In this document: in pieces, positions 18,616 through 27,563 of the stretch
How the letters are laid out: the number at the start of each line of letters is the position of its first letter
How positions within the stretch are numbered: the stretch's first letter is position 1
Source of the DNA: Sphingobium scionense
Lineage (GTDB): Bacteria > Pseudomonadota > Alphaproteobacteria > Sphingomonadales > Sphingomonadaceae
Reading direction: 5' to 3'
DNA: 64,000 nucleotides
NCBI RefSeq assembly: GCF_014197035.1
Contig: NZ_JACIEU010000002.1
Span: forward strand, 62,001-126,000
The notes under the pieces: model-generated
What the model was told of the DNA's origin: nothing
Database searches by the model: none
Seen by the model: only the letters and a program-made list of their open reading frames with translations
Translations under genes and position numbers: made by a program

Positions 18616-20991
18616 GTGATCCGGTCAGTTCAGTTTTTGTGCGCAGCATCAGCGCTGTCGCTGGTGATGGCGGCGCCGCTCACGCCCGTTACGGCGGCGC
18701 CCGCAACCGGCCAGTCCGCTCGCCCGCTCTACAAGGATGCGTCCGCCCCGATCGAGGCGCGCGTCGATGATCTGCTGGCGCGCATGACGCTGGACGAAAA
18801 GATCGCCCAGATCACCACCGTCTGGACCGACAAGGTGAAGCTGCTGGACGCGCAGGGTGAACTGGACCCCAGCAAGCTCAGCCCGACCTTCCCCAACGGC
18901 ATCGGTCATTTCACCCGTCCGTCGGACGGACGGGGCAGTTTCAGCCCGCGCGTCGTGCCTGGCCGCGATCCGCGCCGCACCGTGGCGCTGGTCAATGGCC
19001 TGCAAAGATGGGCGATGACGCAGACGCGGCTCGGCATCCCGATCCTGTTCCATGAGGAAGGGCTGCACGGCTATGCCGCCGTCGGCGCCACCAGCTTCCC
19101 CCAGTCGATCGCCATGGCGTCGAGCTGGGATCCCGCCATGCTGCGTCAGGTTAACCAAGTGATCGCCCGCGAAATCCGCGCGCGCGGCGTGCCGATGATA
19201 TTGTCGCCCGTGGTCGACATCGCCCGCGATCCGCGCTGGGGCCGGATCGAGGAAACCTATGGCGAGGATCCCTATCTGGTCGGCGAAATGGGCGTCGCGG
19301 CGGTCGAGGGGCTTCAGGGCGTTGGCCGTTCGCGCACGCTCCAGCCCAATCATGTCTTCGCCACGCTCAAGCATCTGACCGGTCATGGCCAGCCCGAAAG
19401 CGGCACCAATATCGGCCCGGCACCGGTGTCGGAACGCGAACTGCGCGAGAATTTCTTCCCGCCCTTCGAGCAGGTGGTGAAACGCACCGGCATCGAGGCG
19501 GTGATGGCCAGCTATAATGAGATTGACGGCGTGCCCAGCCACGCCAATCGCTGGCTGCTGGACAATGTGCTGCGGCAGGAATGGGGTTTCCGCGGCGCTG
19601 TCGTCTCCGATTATTCGGCCGTCGACCAGTTGATGAGCATCCACCATATCGCCGCCAATCTGGAAGAGGCGGCGATGCGCGCGCTCGATGCCGGCGTCGA
19701 CGCGGACCTGCCCGAGGGCCTCTCCTACGCCACGCTCGCCCGCCAAGTGCGCGAGGGCAAGGTCAGCGAGGCGAAGGTCGATCTCGCCGTGCGGCGCATG
19801 CTGGAGCTGAAGTTCCGCGCCGGCCTGTTCGAAAATCCCTATGCCGACGCCAATGCGGCCGCCGCGATCACCAACAACGCCGATGCCCGCGCGCTGGCCC
19901 GCACCGCGGCGCAGCGCTCCATCACCCTGCTCAAGAATGACGGCATGCTGCCGCTGAAGCCCGAAGGCACGATCGCGGTGATCGGCCCCAGCGCGGCGGT
20001 CGCGCGGCTGGGCGGCTATTATGGCCAGCCGCCGCACAGCGTCTCGATCATCGAAGGGATCAAGGCGCGGGTCGGCGCCAAGGCGAACATCGTCTTCGCC
20101 CAGGGCGTGAAGATCACCGAGGATGACGACTGGTGGGCCGACAGCGTCACCAAGTCGGACCCGGCCGAAAACCGCAAGCTGATCGCACAGGCGGTCGAGG
20201 CGGCGCGCAATGTCGACCGCATCATCCTGACGCTCGGCGACACCGAACAGTCGAGCCGTGAAGGCTGGGCCGACAATCATCTGGGCGACCGCCCCAGCCT
20301 CGACCTGGTCGGCGAGCAGCAGGAGCTGTTCGATGCATTGAAGGCGCTGGGCAAGCCGATCACCGTCGTCCTCATCAACGGCCGCCCGGCCTCCACGGTG
20401 AAGGTCAGCGAACAGGCCAATGCCATCCTGGAAGGCTGGTATCTGGGCGAGCAGGGCGGCAATGCCGTGGCCGACATCTTGTTCGGCGACGTCAATCCGG
20501 GCGGCAAGCTGCCCGTCACCGTGCCGCGCTCGGCCGGCCAGTTGCCACTCTTCTACAATATGAAGCCCTCGGCCCGGCGCGGCTATCTGTTCGACACCAC
20601 CGACCCGCTCTATCCCTTCGGCTTCGGCCTCAGCTATACCAGCTTCAGCCTGTCGGCGCCGCGCCTGTCCGCCACGAAGATCGGCACCGGCGGTAAGACC
20701 AGCGTCTCGGTCGATGTCCGCAACACCGGCGCGCGGGAAGGGGACGAGGTCGTCCAGCTCTATATCCGCGACAAGGTCAGCTCGGTCACCCGCCCGATCA
20801 AGGAGCTGAAGGGCTTCCAGCGCGTGACGCTCAAACCCGGCGAGAGCCGCACCGTCACCTTCACCGTCGGTCCCGAAGCGCTGCAGATGTGGAACGACCA
20901 GATGCACCGCGTCGTCGAACCCGGCGATTTCGAGATCATGACCGGCAACAGCTCGGTCGCGCTCCAGTCCACCACCCTGACGGTGCAATAA
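18616..20991 (+). CDS. GH3 beta-glycosidase (probable beta-xylosidase), Sec-exported
   Basis: A 791-residue family 3 glycoside hydrolase with a Sec-type signal peptide (FLCAASALSLVMAAPLTPVTA). The GH3 N-terminal barrel includes YGEDPYLVGEMGVAA and the nucleophile Asp332 in GAVVSDYSAVD. The alpha/beta sandwich domain and a C-terminal fibronectin-III-like domain (VSVDVRNTGAREGDEVVQLY) follow. The start is GTG 18616 after GGAGAGGGG. Its position beside GH67 argues for xylo-oligosaccharide cleavage, although beta-glucosidase cannot be excluded. The next GH3 gene starts 3 nt after its stop and is a paralogue. Confidence 0.93.
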   Translation: MIRSVQFLCAASALSLVMAAPLTPVTAAPATGQSARPLYKDASAPIEARVDDLLARMTLDEKIAQITTVWTDKVKLLDAQGELDPSKLSPTFPNGIGHFTRPSDGRGSFSPRVVPGRDPRRTVALVNGLQRWAMTQTRLGIPILFHEEGLHGYAAVGATSFPQSIAMASSWDPAMLRQVNQVIAREIRARGVPMILSPVVDIARDPRWGRIEETYGEDPYLVGEMGVAAVEGLQGVGRSRTLQPNHVFATLKHLTGHGQPESGTNIGPAPVSERELRENFFPPFEQVVKRTGIEAVMASYNEIDGVPSHANRWLLDNVLRQEWGFRGAVVSDYSAVDQLMSIHHIAANLEEAAMRALDAGVDADLPEGLSYATLARQVREGKVSEAKVDLAVRRMLELKFRAGLFENPYADANAAAAITNNADARALARTAAQRSITLLKNDGMLPLKPEGTIAVIGPSAAVARLGGYYGQPPHSVSIIEGIKARVGAKANIVFAQGVKITEDDDWWADSVTKSDPAENRKLIAQAVEAARNVDRIILTLGDTEQSSREGWADNHLGDRPSLDLVGEQQELFDALKALGKPITVVLINGRPASTVKVSEQANAILEGWYLGEQGGNAVADILFGDVNPGGKLPVTVPRSAGQLPLFYNMKPSARRGYLFDTTDPLYPFGFGLSYTSFSLSAPRLSATKIGTGGKTSVSVDVRNTGAREGDEVVQLYIRDKVSSVTRPIKELKGFQRVTLKPGESRTVTFTVGPEALQMWNDQMHRVVEPGDFEIMTGNSSVALQSTTLTVQ

Positions 20992-20994
20992 GCC

Positions 20995-23376
20995 ATGATG
21001 ACGACCCGCTTCGCCCGCCGCCAGGCGCTCGGCCTGCTCGCTTCCACCTCCGCGCTCGCCGCCGCCCCGCTGGCGGCGAAGGGGAAGGGCGGCGGTCCGC
21101 TCTACAAGGATGCAACCGCCCCCATCGACCTGCGCGTGCGCGACCTGCTCGGCCGCATGACCCTGGAGGAAAAGGTCGGCCAGATCATCGCGCTCTGGGC
21201 GACCAAGGCCGACATCATGGATGATCTCACCTTCTCGCCGGCCAAGGCGAGCAAGGCCTATCCGGCAAGCTTCGGCCAGATCACCCGCCCGTCCGACCGG
21301 CGCGGCGCGCCTAATGGATCGACCCAGGCCGGCGGCGTCGGCGCGCGCTGGCGCACCCCGGCCGATACCGTCGCCTTCATCAACGCCGTCCAGAAATGGG
21401 CGGTGGAGGACACCCGTCTCGGCATTCCGATCCTCTTCCACGAGGAATCGCTGCACGGTTACATGGCGACCGACGCGACCATGTTCCCGATGGCGATCGG
21501 CCTTGCCGGCAGTTTCGACCGCCAGCTGATGACCGATGTCCAGTCGGTTATCGCTCGGGAAGTCCGCGCGCGCGGCGTCCATCTCGCCCTCTCGCCGGTG
21601 GTCGACATCGCCCGCGACCCGCGCTGGGGCCGGATCGAGGAAACCTTCGGCGAAGACCCCTATCTCTGCGGCGAAATGGGCGTCGCCGCCGTGCTGGGCC
21701 TGCAGGGGGAGAGCAAGCAGATCGGCCCGGACAAGGTCATGGCCACGCTCAAGCATATGACCGGCCATGGCCAGCCGCAGGCGGGCGAGAATATCGCGCC
21801 TGCGCCGATCAGCGAACGCGAACTGCGCGAGAATTTCTTCCCGCCCTTCCGTCAGGTGGTCAAGCGCACCGGCATCGCCGCCGTCATGCCCAGCTATAAC
21901 GAGATTGACGGCGTCCCGAGCCACCAGAACAAGTGGCTGCTCGGTGATATTTTGCGCGGCGAATGGCATTTCGATGGCGCAGTGGTCAGCGACTATGGCG
22001 CCGTCCCCGAACTCGACACCATCCACCATGTCCAGCCCGACATGGAGGCGACGGCCCGTGCCGCGCTCCGCGCCGGGGTCGATTGCGAGCTGCCCGATGG
22101 TCTGGCCTATCGCACGCTCGTGGAGCAGGTCCGCGCCGGAAAAGTGCCCCTTGAGGCCGTCAACCTCGCAGCCAAGCGCATGTTGACGCTCAAGTTCCGC
22201 GCGGGCCTGTTCGAAAATCCCTGGCCACGCGCCGATTATGATGCGCTCACCGGCAATGCGGAGGCGCGCGCGCTGGCGCTCAAGGCGGCGCACAAGTCGA
22301 TCGTCTTGCTCAAGAATGACGGCACCTTGCCGCTCAAGCCCGGCGTCCATCGCAAGGTGGCCGTGATCGGCCCCAATGCCGCGATTGCGCGGCTGGGCGG
22401 CTATTCGTCGATCCCGCGCCAGGCGGTTTCGCTGCTCGACGGCATCAGGGCGAAGCTCGGCAATCGGGCGGACATCGTCCATGCCCAGGGCGTCTTCATC
22501 ACCCAGAGCGAGGATCGCTCGGTGGACGAAGTGCTGCTGGCTGACCCCGCGAAGAACCGCCAGCTGATCGCCGAAGCGGTCGAGGTTGCGAAGACCGCCG
22601 ACATCATCCTGCTGGCCATTGGCGATACCGAACAGACCAGCCGCGAAGGCTTTGCCAAGCAGCATCTGGGCGACCGCACCAGCCTCGACCTGGTCGGCGA
22701 GCAGAATGAGCTGTTCGCCGCGATGAAGGCGACCGGAAAGCCGGTGGTGGTGTGCGCGATCAACGGCCGCCCGCCCAGCTATCCTGCCGTGGTCGATGGC
22801 GCCAACGCGCTGATCGAATGCTGGTATCCGGGGCAGGAGGGCGGCACGGCCATGGCCGACATATTGTTCGGCGACGTCAATCCGGGGGCCAAGCTGCCCG
22901 TCACCGTCGCACGCGACGCGGGCCAGATCCCGATCTTCTACAACCGCAAGCCATCCTCGCGGCGCGGCTATCTCTTCGCCGATGCCAGCCCGCTTTTCCC
23001 GTTCGGCTTCGGCCTCAGCTACACCAAATTCGCCTTCGGTCCGCCGCGCCTGTCGGCGACGCGCATCGGCGTCGGCGGCGATGTGACGGTGGAGGTCGAT
23101 GTCCGCAATGTCGGCAATGTCGCGGGCGAGGAGGTGGTGCAGCTCTATATCCATGACCAGACCGCCTCGGTCACCCGCCCGCTCAAGGAATTGAAGGGCT
23201 TTGAACGGATCGCGCTGGCGCCGGGCGAAAGCCGTACCGTGCGCCTGACCATCGGCCCGGAGGCCTTTGCGCTGTGGAATCTCGACATGCGCGAAGTGGT
23301 CGAGCCCGGCCTGTTCGACATCATGGTCGGGCCGGACAGCGCCACGCTTCAGACGGTTATATTGGAAATCGCCTGA
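20995..23376 (+). CDS. GH3 beta-glycosidase (probable beta-xylosidase), Tat-type signal
   Basis: A 793-residue paralogue of the preceding GH3 enzyme, alike over the whole length. The nucleophile is Asp333 in GAVVSDYGAVPE, and the Fn3-like domain is VDVRNVGNVAGEEVVQLY. It has a twin-arginine style leader (RFARRQALGLLASTSALAAAP), whereas the upstream copy has a Sec leader. ATG 20995 and ATG 20998 are both possible starts, 3-6 nt after the previous stop. The pair looks like a tandem duplication followed by divergence of export route and perhaps substrate. Confidence 0.92.
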   Translation: MMTTRFARRQALGLLASTSALAAAPLAAKGKGGGPLYKDATAPIDLRVRDLLGRMTLEEKVGQIIALWATKADIMDDLTFSPAKASKAYPASFGQITRPSDRRGAPNGSTQAGGVGARWRTPADTVAFINAVQKWAVEDTRLGIPILFHEESLHGYMATDATMFPMAIGLAGSFDRQLMTDVQSVIAREVRARGVHLALSPVVDIARDPRWGRIEETFGEDPYLCGEMGVAAVLGLQGESKQIGPDKVMATLKHMTGHGQPQAGENIAPAPISERELRENFFPPFRQVVKRTGIAAVMPSYNEIDGVPSHQNKWLLGDILRGEWHFDGAVVSDYGAVPELDTIHHVQPDMEATARAALRAGVDCELPDGLAYRTLVEQVRAGKVPLEAVNLAAKRMLTLKFRAGLFENPWPRADYDALTGNAEARALALKAAHKSIVLLKNDGTLPLKPGVHRKVAVIGPNAAIARLGGYSSIPRQAVSLLDGIRAKLGNRADIVHAQGVFITQSEDRSVDEVLLADPAKNRQLIAEAVEVAKTADIILLAIGDTEQTSREGFAKQHLGDRTSLDLVGEQNELFAAMKATGKPVVVCAINGRPPSYPAVVDGANALIECWYPGQEGGTAMADILFGDVNPGAKLPVTVARDAGQIPIFYNRKPSSRRGYLFADASPLFPFGFGLSYTKFAFGPPRLSATRIGVGGDVTVEVDVRNVGNVAGEEVVQLYIHDQTASVTRPLKELKGFERIALAPGESRTVRLTIGPEAFALWNLDMREVVEPGLFDIMVGPDSATLQTVILEIA

Positions 23377-23380
23377 TGGC

Positions 23381-23395
23381 ATTGGCCTGACCAAT
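23381..23395. promoter_or_regulatory. GntR-type operator 1 of manD (upstream of -35)
   Basis: ATTGGCCTGACCAAT: inverted ATTGG/CCAAT half-sites around 5 bp. It is similar to the second site at 23433-23447, 52 bp away centre to centre. FadR-subfamily GntR proteins such as UxuR bind TTGGT-N-ACCAA-type sites. Confidence 0.6.
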
Positions 23396-23399
23396 ATCG

Positions 23400-23428
23400 T
23401 TGAAGCATATTTGATTATCGCCTATGGC
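23400..23428 (+). promoter_or_regulatory. Candidate manD promoter
   Basis: TTGAAG (23400-23405), a 17-nt spacer and TATGGC (23423-23428). Operator-like palindromes lie just upstream of the -35 and just downstream of the -10. Confidence 0.5.
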
Positions 23429-23432
23429 CATG

Positions 23433-23447
23433 ATTGGTCATACCAGT
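23433..23447. promoter_or_regulatory. GntR-type operator 2 of manD (near the transcription start)
   Basis: ATTGGTCATACCAGT, an imperfect palindrome matching site 1 in its half-sites. It lies 4 nt after the -10 hexamer, where a bound regulator would block transcription. No GntR-family gene lies in the window. Confidence 0.6.
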
Positions 23448-23462
23448 TTTAGGGGAGCATCC

Positions 23463-24674
23463 ATGCCCAAGATTACCGGCGCCAAGGTCATTGTCACCTG
23501 CCCTGGCCGCAATTTCGTCACCCTCAAGATCGAAACTGAAGAGGGCGTCTATGGTCTGGGCGATGCGACCCTCAACGGCCGCGAACTCTCGGTCGCCTCC
23601 TATCTGCAGGACCATGTCATTCCCTGCCTGATCGGCCGGGACGCGCACCAGATCGAGGATATCTGGCAATATCTCTACAAGGGCGCCTATTGGCGCCGCG
23701 GCCCGGTGACGATGTCGGCCATCGCCGCCGTCGATACCGCGCTCTGGGACATCAAGGGCAAGATTGCCGGCCTGCCGGTCTATCAGCTGCTCGGCGGTGC
23801 CAGCCGGGAAAGCGTCATGGTCTATGGCCATGCCAATGGCACGACGATCGAGGATACGGTCAGGGTCGCGCTGGAATATCAGGCACAGGGCTACAAGGCG
23901 ATCCGCATCCAGTGCGGCGTCCCCGGCATGGCGTCGACCTATGGCGTATCGAAGGACAAATATTTCTACGAACCCGCCGACGCCGACCTGCCGACCGAAA
24001 ATGTCTGGAACACCAGCAAATATCTCCGCATCGTCCCCGAACTGTTCAAGGCTGCACGCGAAGCGCTGGGCTGGGACGTGCATCTGCTGCACGACATCCA
24101 TCACCGCCTGACCCCGATCGAGGCCGGGCGCCTGGGCAAGGATCTGGAACAATATCGCCCCTTCTGGCTGGAAGATGCGACCCCGGCGGAAAATCAGGAC
24201 GCGTTCAAGCTGATCCGCCAGCACACCACCACGCCGCTGGCGGTGGGCGAGATCTTCAACTCGATCCATGATTGTCGCGAGCTGATCCAGAACCAGTTAA
24301 TCGATTATATCCGCGCCACCGTGGTCCATGCCGGCGGCATCAGCCATCTGCGCAAGATCGCGAACCTCGCCGATCTCTATCAGGTCCGCACCGGCTGCCA
24401 CGGCGCGACCGACCTGTCGCCGGTCTGCATGGCCGCCGCACTCCACTTCGACCTGTCGGTGCCCAATTTCGGGGTGCAGGAATATATGCGCCACACGCCC
24501 GAGACCGATGCCGTCTTCCCCCATGCTTACACGTTCGAAAACGGTGCGATGCATCCGGGCGACAAGCCGGGCCTGGGCGTCGACATCGACGAGGAACTGG
24601 CCGCCAAATATGAATATAATCGCGCCTTCCTGCCGGTGAACCGGCTTGAAGACGGCACCATGTTCAACTGGTGA
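23463..24674 (+). CDS. manD: D-mannonate dehydratase (enolase superfamily)
   Basis: A 403-residue enolase-superfamily enzyme of the ManD/RspA type that dehydrates D-mannonate to 2-keto-3-deoxy-D-gluconate. Family landmarks are [20 protein letters not shown], the barrel motif [12 protein letters not shown] (metal Asp and His), and the metal Glu residues in [12 protein letters not shown] and [17 protein letters not shown] at 23451-23457 fixes ATG 23463 ([11 protein letters not shown]). It starts 86 nt after the second GH3 gene, with its own promoter and a pair of operators, and works with UxuB downstream. Some ManD-family proteins have low activity, but the hexuronate context supports true function. 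Confidence 0.92.
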   Translation: MPKITGAKVIVTCPGRNFVTLKIETEEGVYGLGDATLNGRELSVASYLQDHVIPCLIGRDAHQIEDIWQYLYKGAYWRRGPVTMSAIAAVDTALWDIKGKIAGLPVYQLLGGASRESVMVYGHANGTTIEDTVRVALEYQAQGYKAIRIQCGVPGMASTYGVSKDKYFYEPADADLPTENVWNTSKYLRIVPELFKAAREALGWDVHLLHDIHHRLTPIEAGRLGKDLEQYRPFWLEDATPAENQDAFKLIRQHTTTPLAVGEIFNSIHDCRELIQNQLIDYIRATVVHAGGISHLRKIANLADLYQVRTGCHGATDLSPVCMAAALHFDLSVPNFGVQEYMRHTPETDAVFPHAYTFENGAMHPGDKPGLGVDIDEELAAKYEYNRAFLPVNRLEDGTMFNW

Positions 24675-24689
24675 TCGCTTGACCTGTTT

Positions 24690-24811
24690 TGGCCACTCCA
24701 CTCCGTCATCCCCGCGAAAGCGGGGATCCATCTCCTGCCATAGCCCCAATCGCGAGGTCCGGAGGTGGATTCCCGCTTTCGCGGGAATGACGAAACATTG
24801 TCGGAGTGGCC
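24690..24811. repeat. REP-like palindromic element between manD and the transporter gene
   Basis: The outer arms GCCACTCC... and ...GGAGTGGC enclose two inverted copies of TCATCCCCGCGAAAGCGGGG / CCCGCTTTCGCGGGAATGA. This GTCATTCCCGCGAAAGCGGG family is widespread in proteobacteria. The right end, TCGGAGTGGC, provides the GGAG ribosome-binding site of the next gene. Confidence 0.85.
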
Positions 24812-24812
24812 A

Positions 24813-26087
24813 ATGACCACGATCCCCAAACCGTCCGGAAAGGTCCGCTGGATCGTCTGCGGCCTGCTCTTTGCGGCGGTGGTGCTGAGCTATATCGACC
24901 GGCTCGTCCTGCCGACGCTCAAGCCCGACCTGCAGGCCCGCTATGGCTGGAGCGAGCGCGGCTATGCCGATCTCGCCATCTGGTTCCAGGCCGGCTATGG
25001 CATCGCCTATGTCGCCTTCGGCCGGCTGATCGACCGGATCGGCGCGCGGGCCGGCTATGCGCTGGCGGTCGGCCTGTGGACGGTCGGCCATGTCATGCAC
25101 ATCTTCTTCACCTCGACCGCCGGCATGCTGTTCGCCCGCATCCCGCTGGCGATCGGCGAGGCGGGAACCTTCCCGGCGGCGATCGCCGCCACCAATGAAT
25201 GGTTCCCCAAGAAGGAACGCGCCTTCGCCATCGGCATCTTCAACGCCGGCTCCAATGTCGGCGCGATCCTGACGCCGCTGATCGTCCCGGTCATTGCGGT
25301 CACGCTGGGCTGGCGCTGGGCCTTCATCCTCACCGGCCTGCTGACCGTCTTCTGGCTTGCCGCCTGGCTGGGCTTCTACCGCCGCCCGCGCGAGAAGAAG
25401 GGGCTGAGCGCCGAAGAACTGGCCTGGATCGAGGCGGACCCGCAGGAACCGGCCCGCCCGGTCCAGTGGCGCACCCTGTTCCGCTATCGCCAGACCTGGG
25501 CCTATATGACCTCGCGCTTCCTGATCGATCCGGTCTGGTGGACTTTCCTCTTCTGGCTGCCCGATTTCTTCAACAAGCAATATGGCGTGAAGATGCTGGA
25601 CTTCGGCCCGCCGCTGATCGCCGTCTATCTGCTGGCCGATGTCGGCTCTGTCGCCGGTGGCTGGCTGTCGTCGCGGCTGATGGGCCGGGGCATGAATATC
25701 AACCGCGCCCGCAAGACGGCGATGTTCTGCGCGGGACTTTGCGCCCTGCCGATCGCCTTCGCCGCACAGGCGCCCAATATGTGGATCGCGGTCGGCCTGA
25801 TCGGCCTCGCCTGCGCCGGGCATCAGGGCTTCTCGGCCAATGTCTATGCCTTGCCGGGCGATCTTTTCCCGCGCTGGATGGCGGGGTCGGTGGTCGGCCT
25901 TGGGGGCCTTGCCGGCGCGATCGGCGGCATGCTGATGGCCAAGTTCGCCGGTATCATCCTGGAAACCGTCGGCAGCTTCCAGCCGATCTTCATCGTCGCG
26001 TCCTGTGCCTATCTGCTGGCGCTGCTGGTGCTGCACCTTATCGTCCCGCGCTATGCGCCCGTGACTCTCTCGCAAGAGGCTGCCTGA
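24813..26087 (+). CDS. MFS transporter, hexuronate (ExuT-like) type
   Basis: A 424-residue carrier of the anion:cation symporter branch with 12 predicted helices. Landmarks are YIDRLVLPTLKPDL in helix 1, FGRLIDRIGAR in loop 2-3 and GEAGTFPAAIAATNEWFPKK at helix 4-5, as in ExuT/GudP-type proteins. It probably imports glucuronate or galacturonate together with H+. ATG 24813 (MTTIPKPSGK) is chosen because GGAG at 24803-24806 is 6 nt upstream and the frame further upstream only reads through the repeat. It is followed by uxuB after 4 nt. Confidence 0.88.
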   Translation: MTTIPKPSGKVRWIVCGLLFAAVVLSYIDRLVLPTLKPDLQARYGWSERGYADLAIWFQAGYGIAYVAFGRLIDRIGARAGYALAVGLWTVGHVMHIFFTSTAGMLFARIPLAIGEAGTFPAAIAATNEWFPKKERAFAIGIFNAGSNVGAILTPLIVPVIAVTLGWRWAFILTGLLTVFWLAAWLGFYRRPREKKGLSAEELAWIEADPQEPARPVQWRTLFRYRQTWAYMTSRFLIDPVWWTFLFWLPDFFNKQYGVKMLDFGPPLIAVYLLADVGSVAGGWLSSRLMGRGMNINRARKTAMFCAGLCALPIAFAAQAPNMWIAVGLIGLACAGHQGFSANVYALPGDLFPRWMAGSVVGLGGLAGAIGGMLMAKFAGIILETVGSFQPIFIVASCAYLLALLVLHLIVPRYAPVTLSQEAA

Positions 26088-26091
26088 TCCT

Positions 26092-27552
26092 GTGACCCGT
26101 CTATCGTCCGCCACGCTCGCCGGCCTGCCCGCCGATATCGTCCGTCCCGGCTATGATCGCGCGGCGGTCCGCCCCGGCGTTGTCCATCTCGGCATCGGCG
26201 CCTTCAACCGCGCGCATCAGGCGGTCATCTTCGATGATGCGCTGACCGCCGGCGACCTGCGCTGGGGCGTGATCGCCGCGTCGCTGCGCTCGCCCGGCGT
26301 GCGTGACCAGATGATGCCGCAGGATTGCCTCTACACCATGCTGGTGCGCGACGGTTCGGCCGAGCAGGCGCGCATCATCGGTGTGGTCAGCCAGGTATTG
26401 GTCGCCCCGGAAGATCCGGCCGCGCTGGTCGCCGCGCTCGCTGCGCCCGATACCCATATCGTCACCCTGACCGTGACCGAGAAGGGCTATAAGCTCGATC
26501 CCGCGACCGGCGCCCTGATCGAGGGCGATCCCCAGCTCGCCGCCGACCTTGCCTCGCTCGCCGCGCCGCAGACTGCGCCCGGCTTCCTCGTCGCCGCGCT
26601 GGCCGCGCGCCGGGCGGCGGGCCTGCCGCCCTTCACTGCGATCAGCTGCGACAATCTGCCGCACAATGGCACCCGGCTGCGCAACGCCGTGCTGGCGCTC
26701 GCCGCCCGGCATGACCTGGCGCTGGCCGACTGGATCGCGGCGGAAGGGGCCTTCCCCGAAACCATGGTCGACCGCATCGTGCCTGCCACCACCGACGCCG
26801 ACATCGCCGCGCTCGCCGACCGGCTGGGGGTGGAAGACCAGGCGATGGTCAAGACCGAACCCTTCCTGCAATGGGTGATCGAGGATAAATTCTGCGGCCC
26901 GCGGCCGGATTTCGGCGCCGGGGTTCAGGTCACTGCCGCCGTCGCCCCCTGGGAGGAGGCGAAGCTGCGCCTGCTCAATGGCGCGCATAGCGGTATCGCC
27001 TATCTCGGCGGCCTCGCCGGCATCGACCATGTCCATGAAGTGCTGGCGCTGCCCGAAGCCCGGCACTTCGTCGAAACCCTGTGGGACGAGGCGCAGACCA
27101 CTTTGTCGCCGCCGCCCGAGCTGGACGTCGCCGCCTATCGCCGCGAACTGATGGCGCGCTTCGACAATCCGACCTTGCAGCATCGCACTCGCCAGATCGC
27201 GATGGACGGCTCGCAGAAGCTGCCCCAGCGCCTGCTCGCCACCATCGCCGCGCGGTTGGCGGCGGGGCAGGGGATCGATGCCCTGTCGCTCGCCGTCGCC
27301 GCCTGGGTCCGCTGGCAGGCCGGCGTCGATGACCGGGGCGAGGCCCATGTCGTCGACGATCCGCTCGCCGCCGCCATCGCCGCCCGGCTGGCCGACGCAT
27401 CCTCGACGCAAGCCCGTGTCGACGCGATCCTTGGCTTCGACGCCGTGGTGCCCGCCGACCTTGCCGGCAACGCCGCCTTCCGCGCCGCGCTGATCCGCTG
27501 GCTCGCCATCCTCGAAGCCGACGGCGCCCGCGCCGCGCTCGCCCAGCTCTGA
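26092..27552 (+). CDS. uxuB: Mannitol dehydrogenase family protein, probable D-fructuronate reductase
   Basis: A 486-residue long-chain polyol dehydrogenase. The NAD-binding start GIGAFNRAHQAVIFDDAL, FLQWVIEDKFCGPRPDF and the active-site segment LRLLNGAHSGIAYLG match the mannitol dehydrogenase/UxuB family. With ManD beside it, the likely reaction is D-fructuronate plus NADH to D-mannonate; mannitol dehydrogenase is the alternative. The start is GTG 26092, 4 nt after the transporter stop. Uronate isomerase (uxaC) and KDG kinase/aldolase genes are not in the window. Confidence 0.88.
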   Translation: MTRLSSATLAGLPADIVRPGYDRAAVRPGVVHLGIGAFNRAHQAVIFDDALTAGDLRWGVIAASLRSPGVRDQMMPQDCLYTMLVRDGSAEQARIIGVVSQVLVAPEDPAALVAALAAPDTHIVTLTVTEKGYKLDPATGALIEGDPQLAADLASLAAPQTAPGFLVAALAARRAAGLPPFTAISCDNLPHNGTRLRNAVLALAARHDLALADWIAAEGAFPETMVDRIVPATTDADIAALADRLGVEDQAMVKTEPFLQWVIEDKFCGPRPDFGAGVQVTAAVAPWEEAKLRLLNGAHSGIAYLGGLAGIDHVHEVLALPEARHFVETLWDEAQTTLSPPPELDVAAYRRELMARFDNPTLQHRTRQIAMDGSQKLPQRLLATIAARLAAGQGIDALSLAVAAWVRWQAGVDDRGEAHVVDDPLAAAIAARLADASSTQARVDAILGFDAVVPADLAGNAAFRAALIRWLAILEADGARAALAQL

Positions 27553-27563
27553 CGGAGCCCCTG

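Noticed and set aside
18649..23394. A 1581-codon open frame on the minus strand opposite the two GH3 genes
   Set aside because: Its translation is low-complexity (rich in Arg, Asp, Gly, Ala, His) and shows no domain. It is antisense to two well-supported paralogues with all catalytic motifs; long antisense frames are expected at this GC content.
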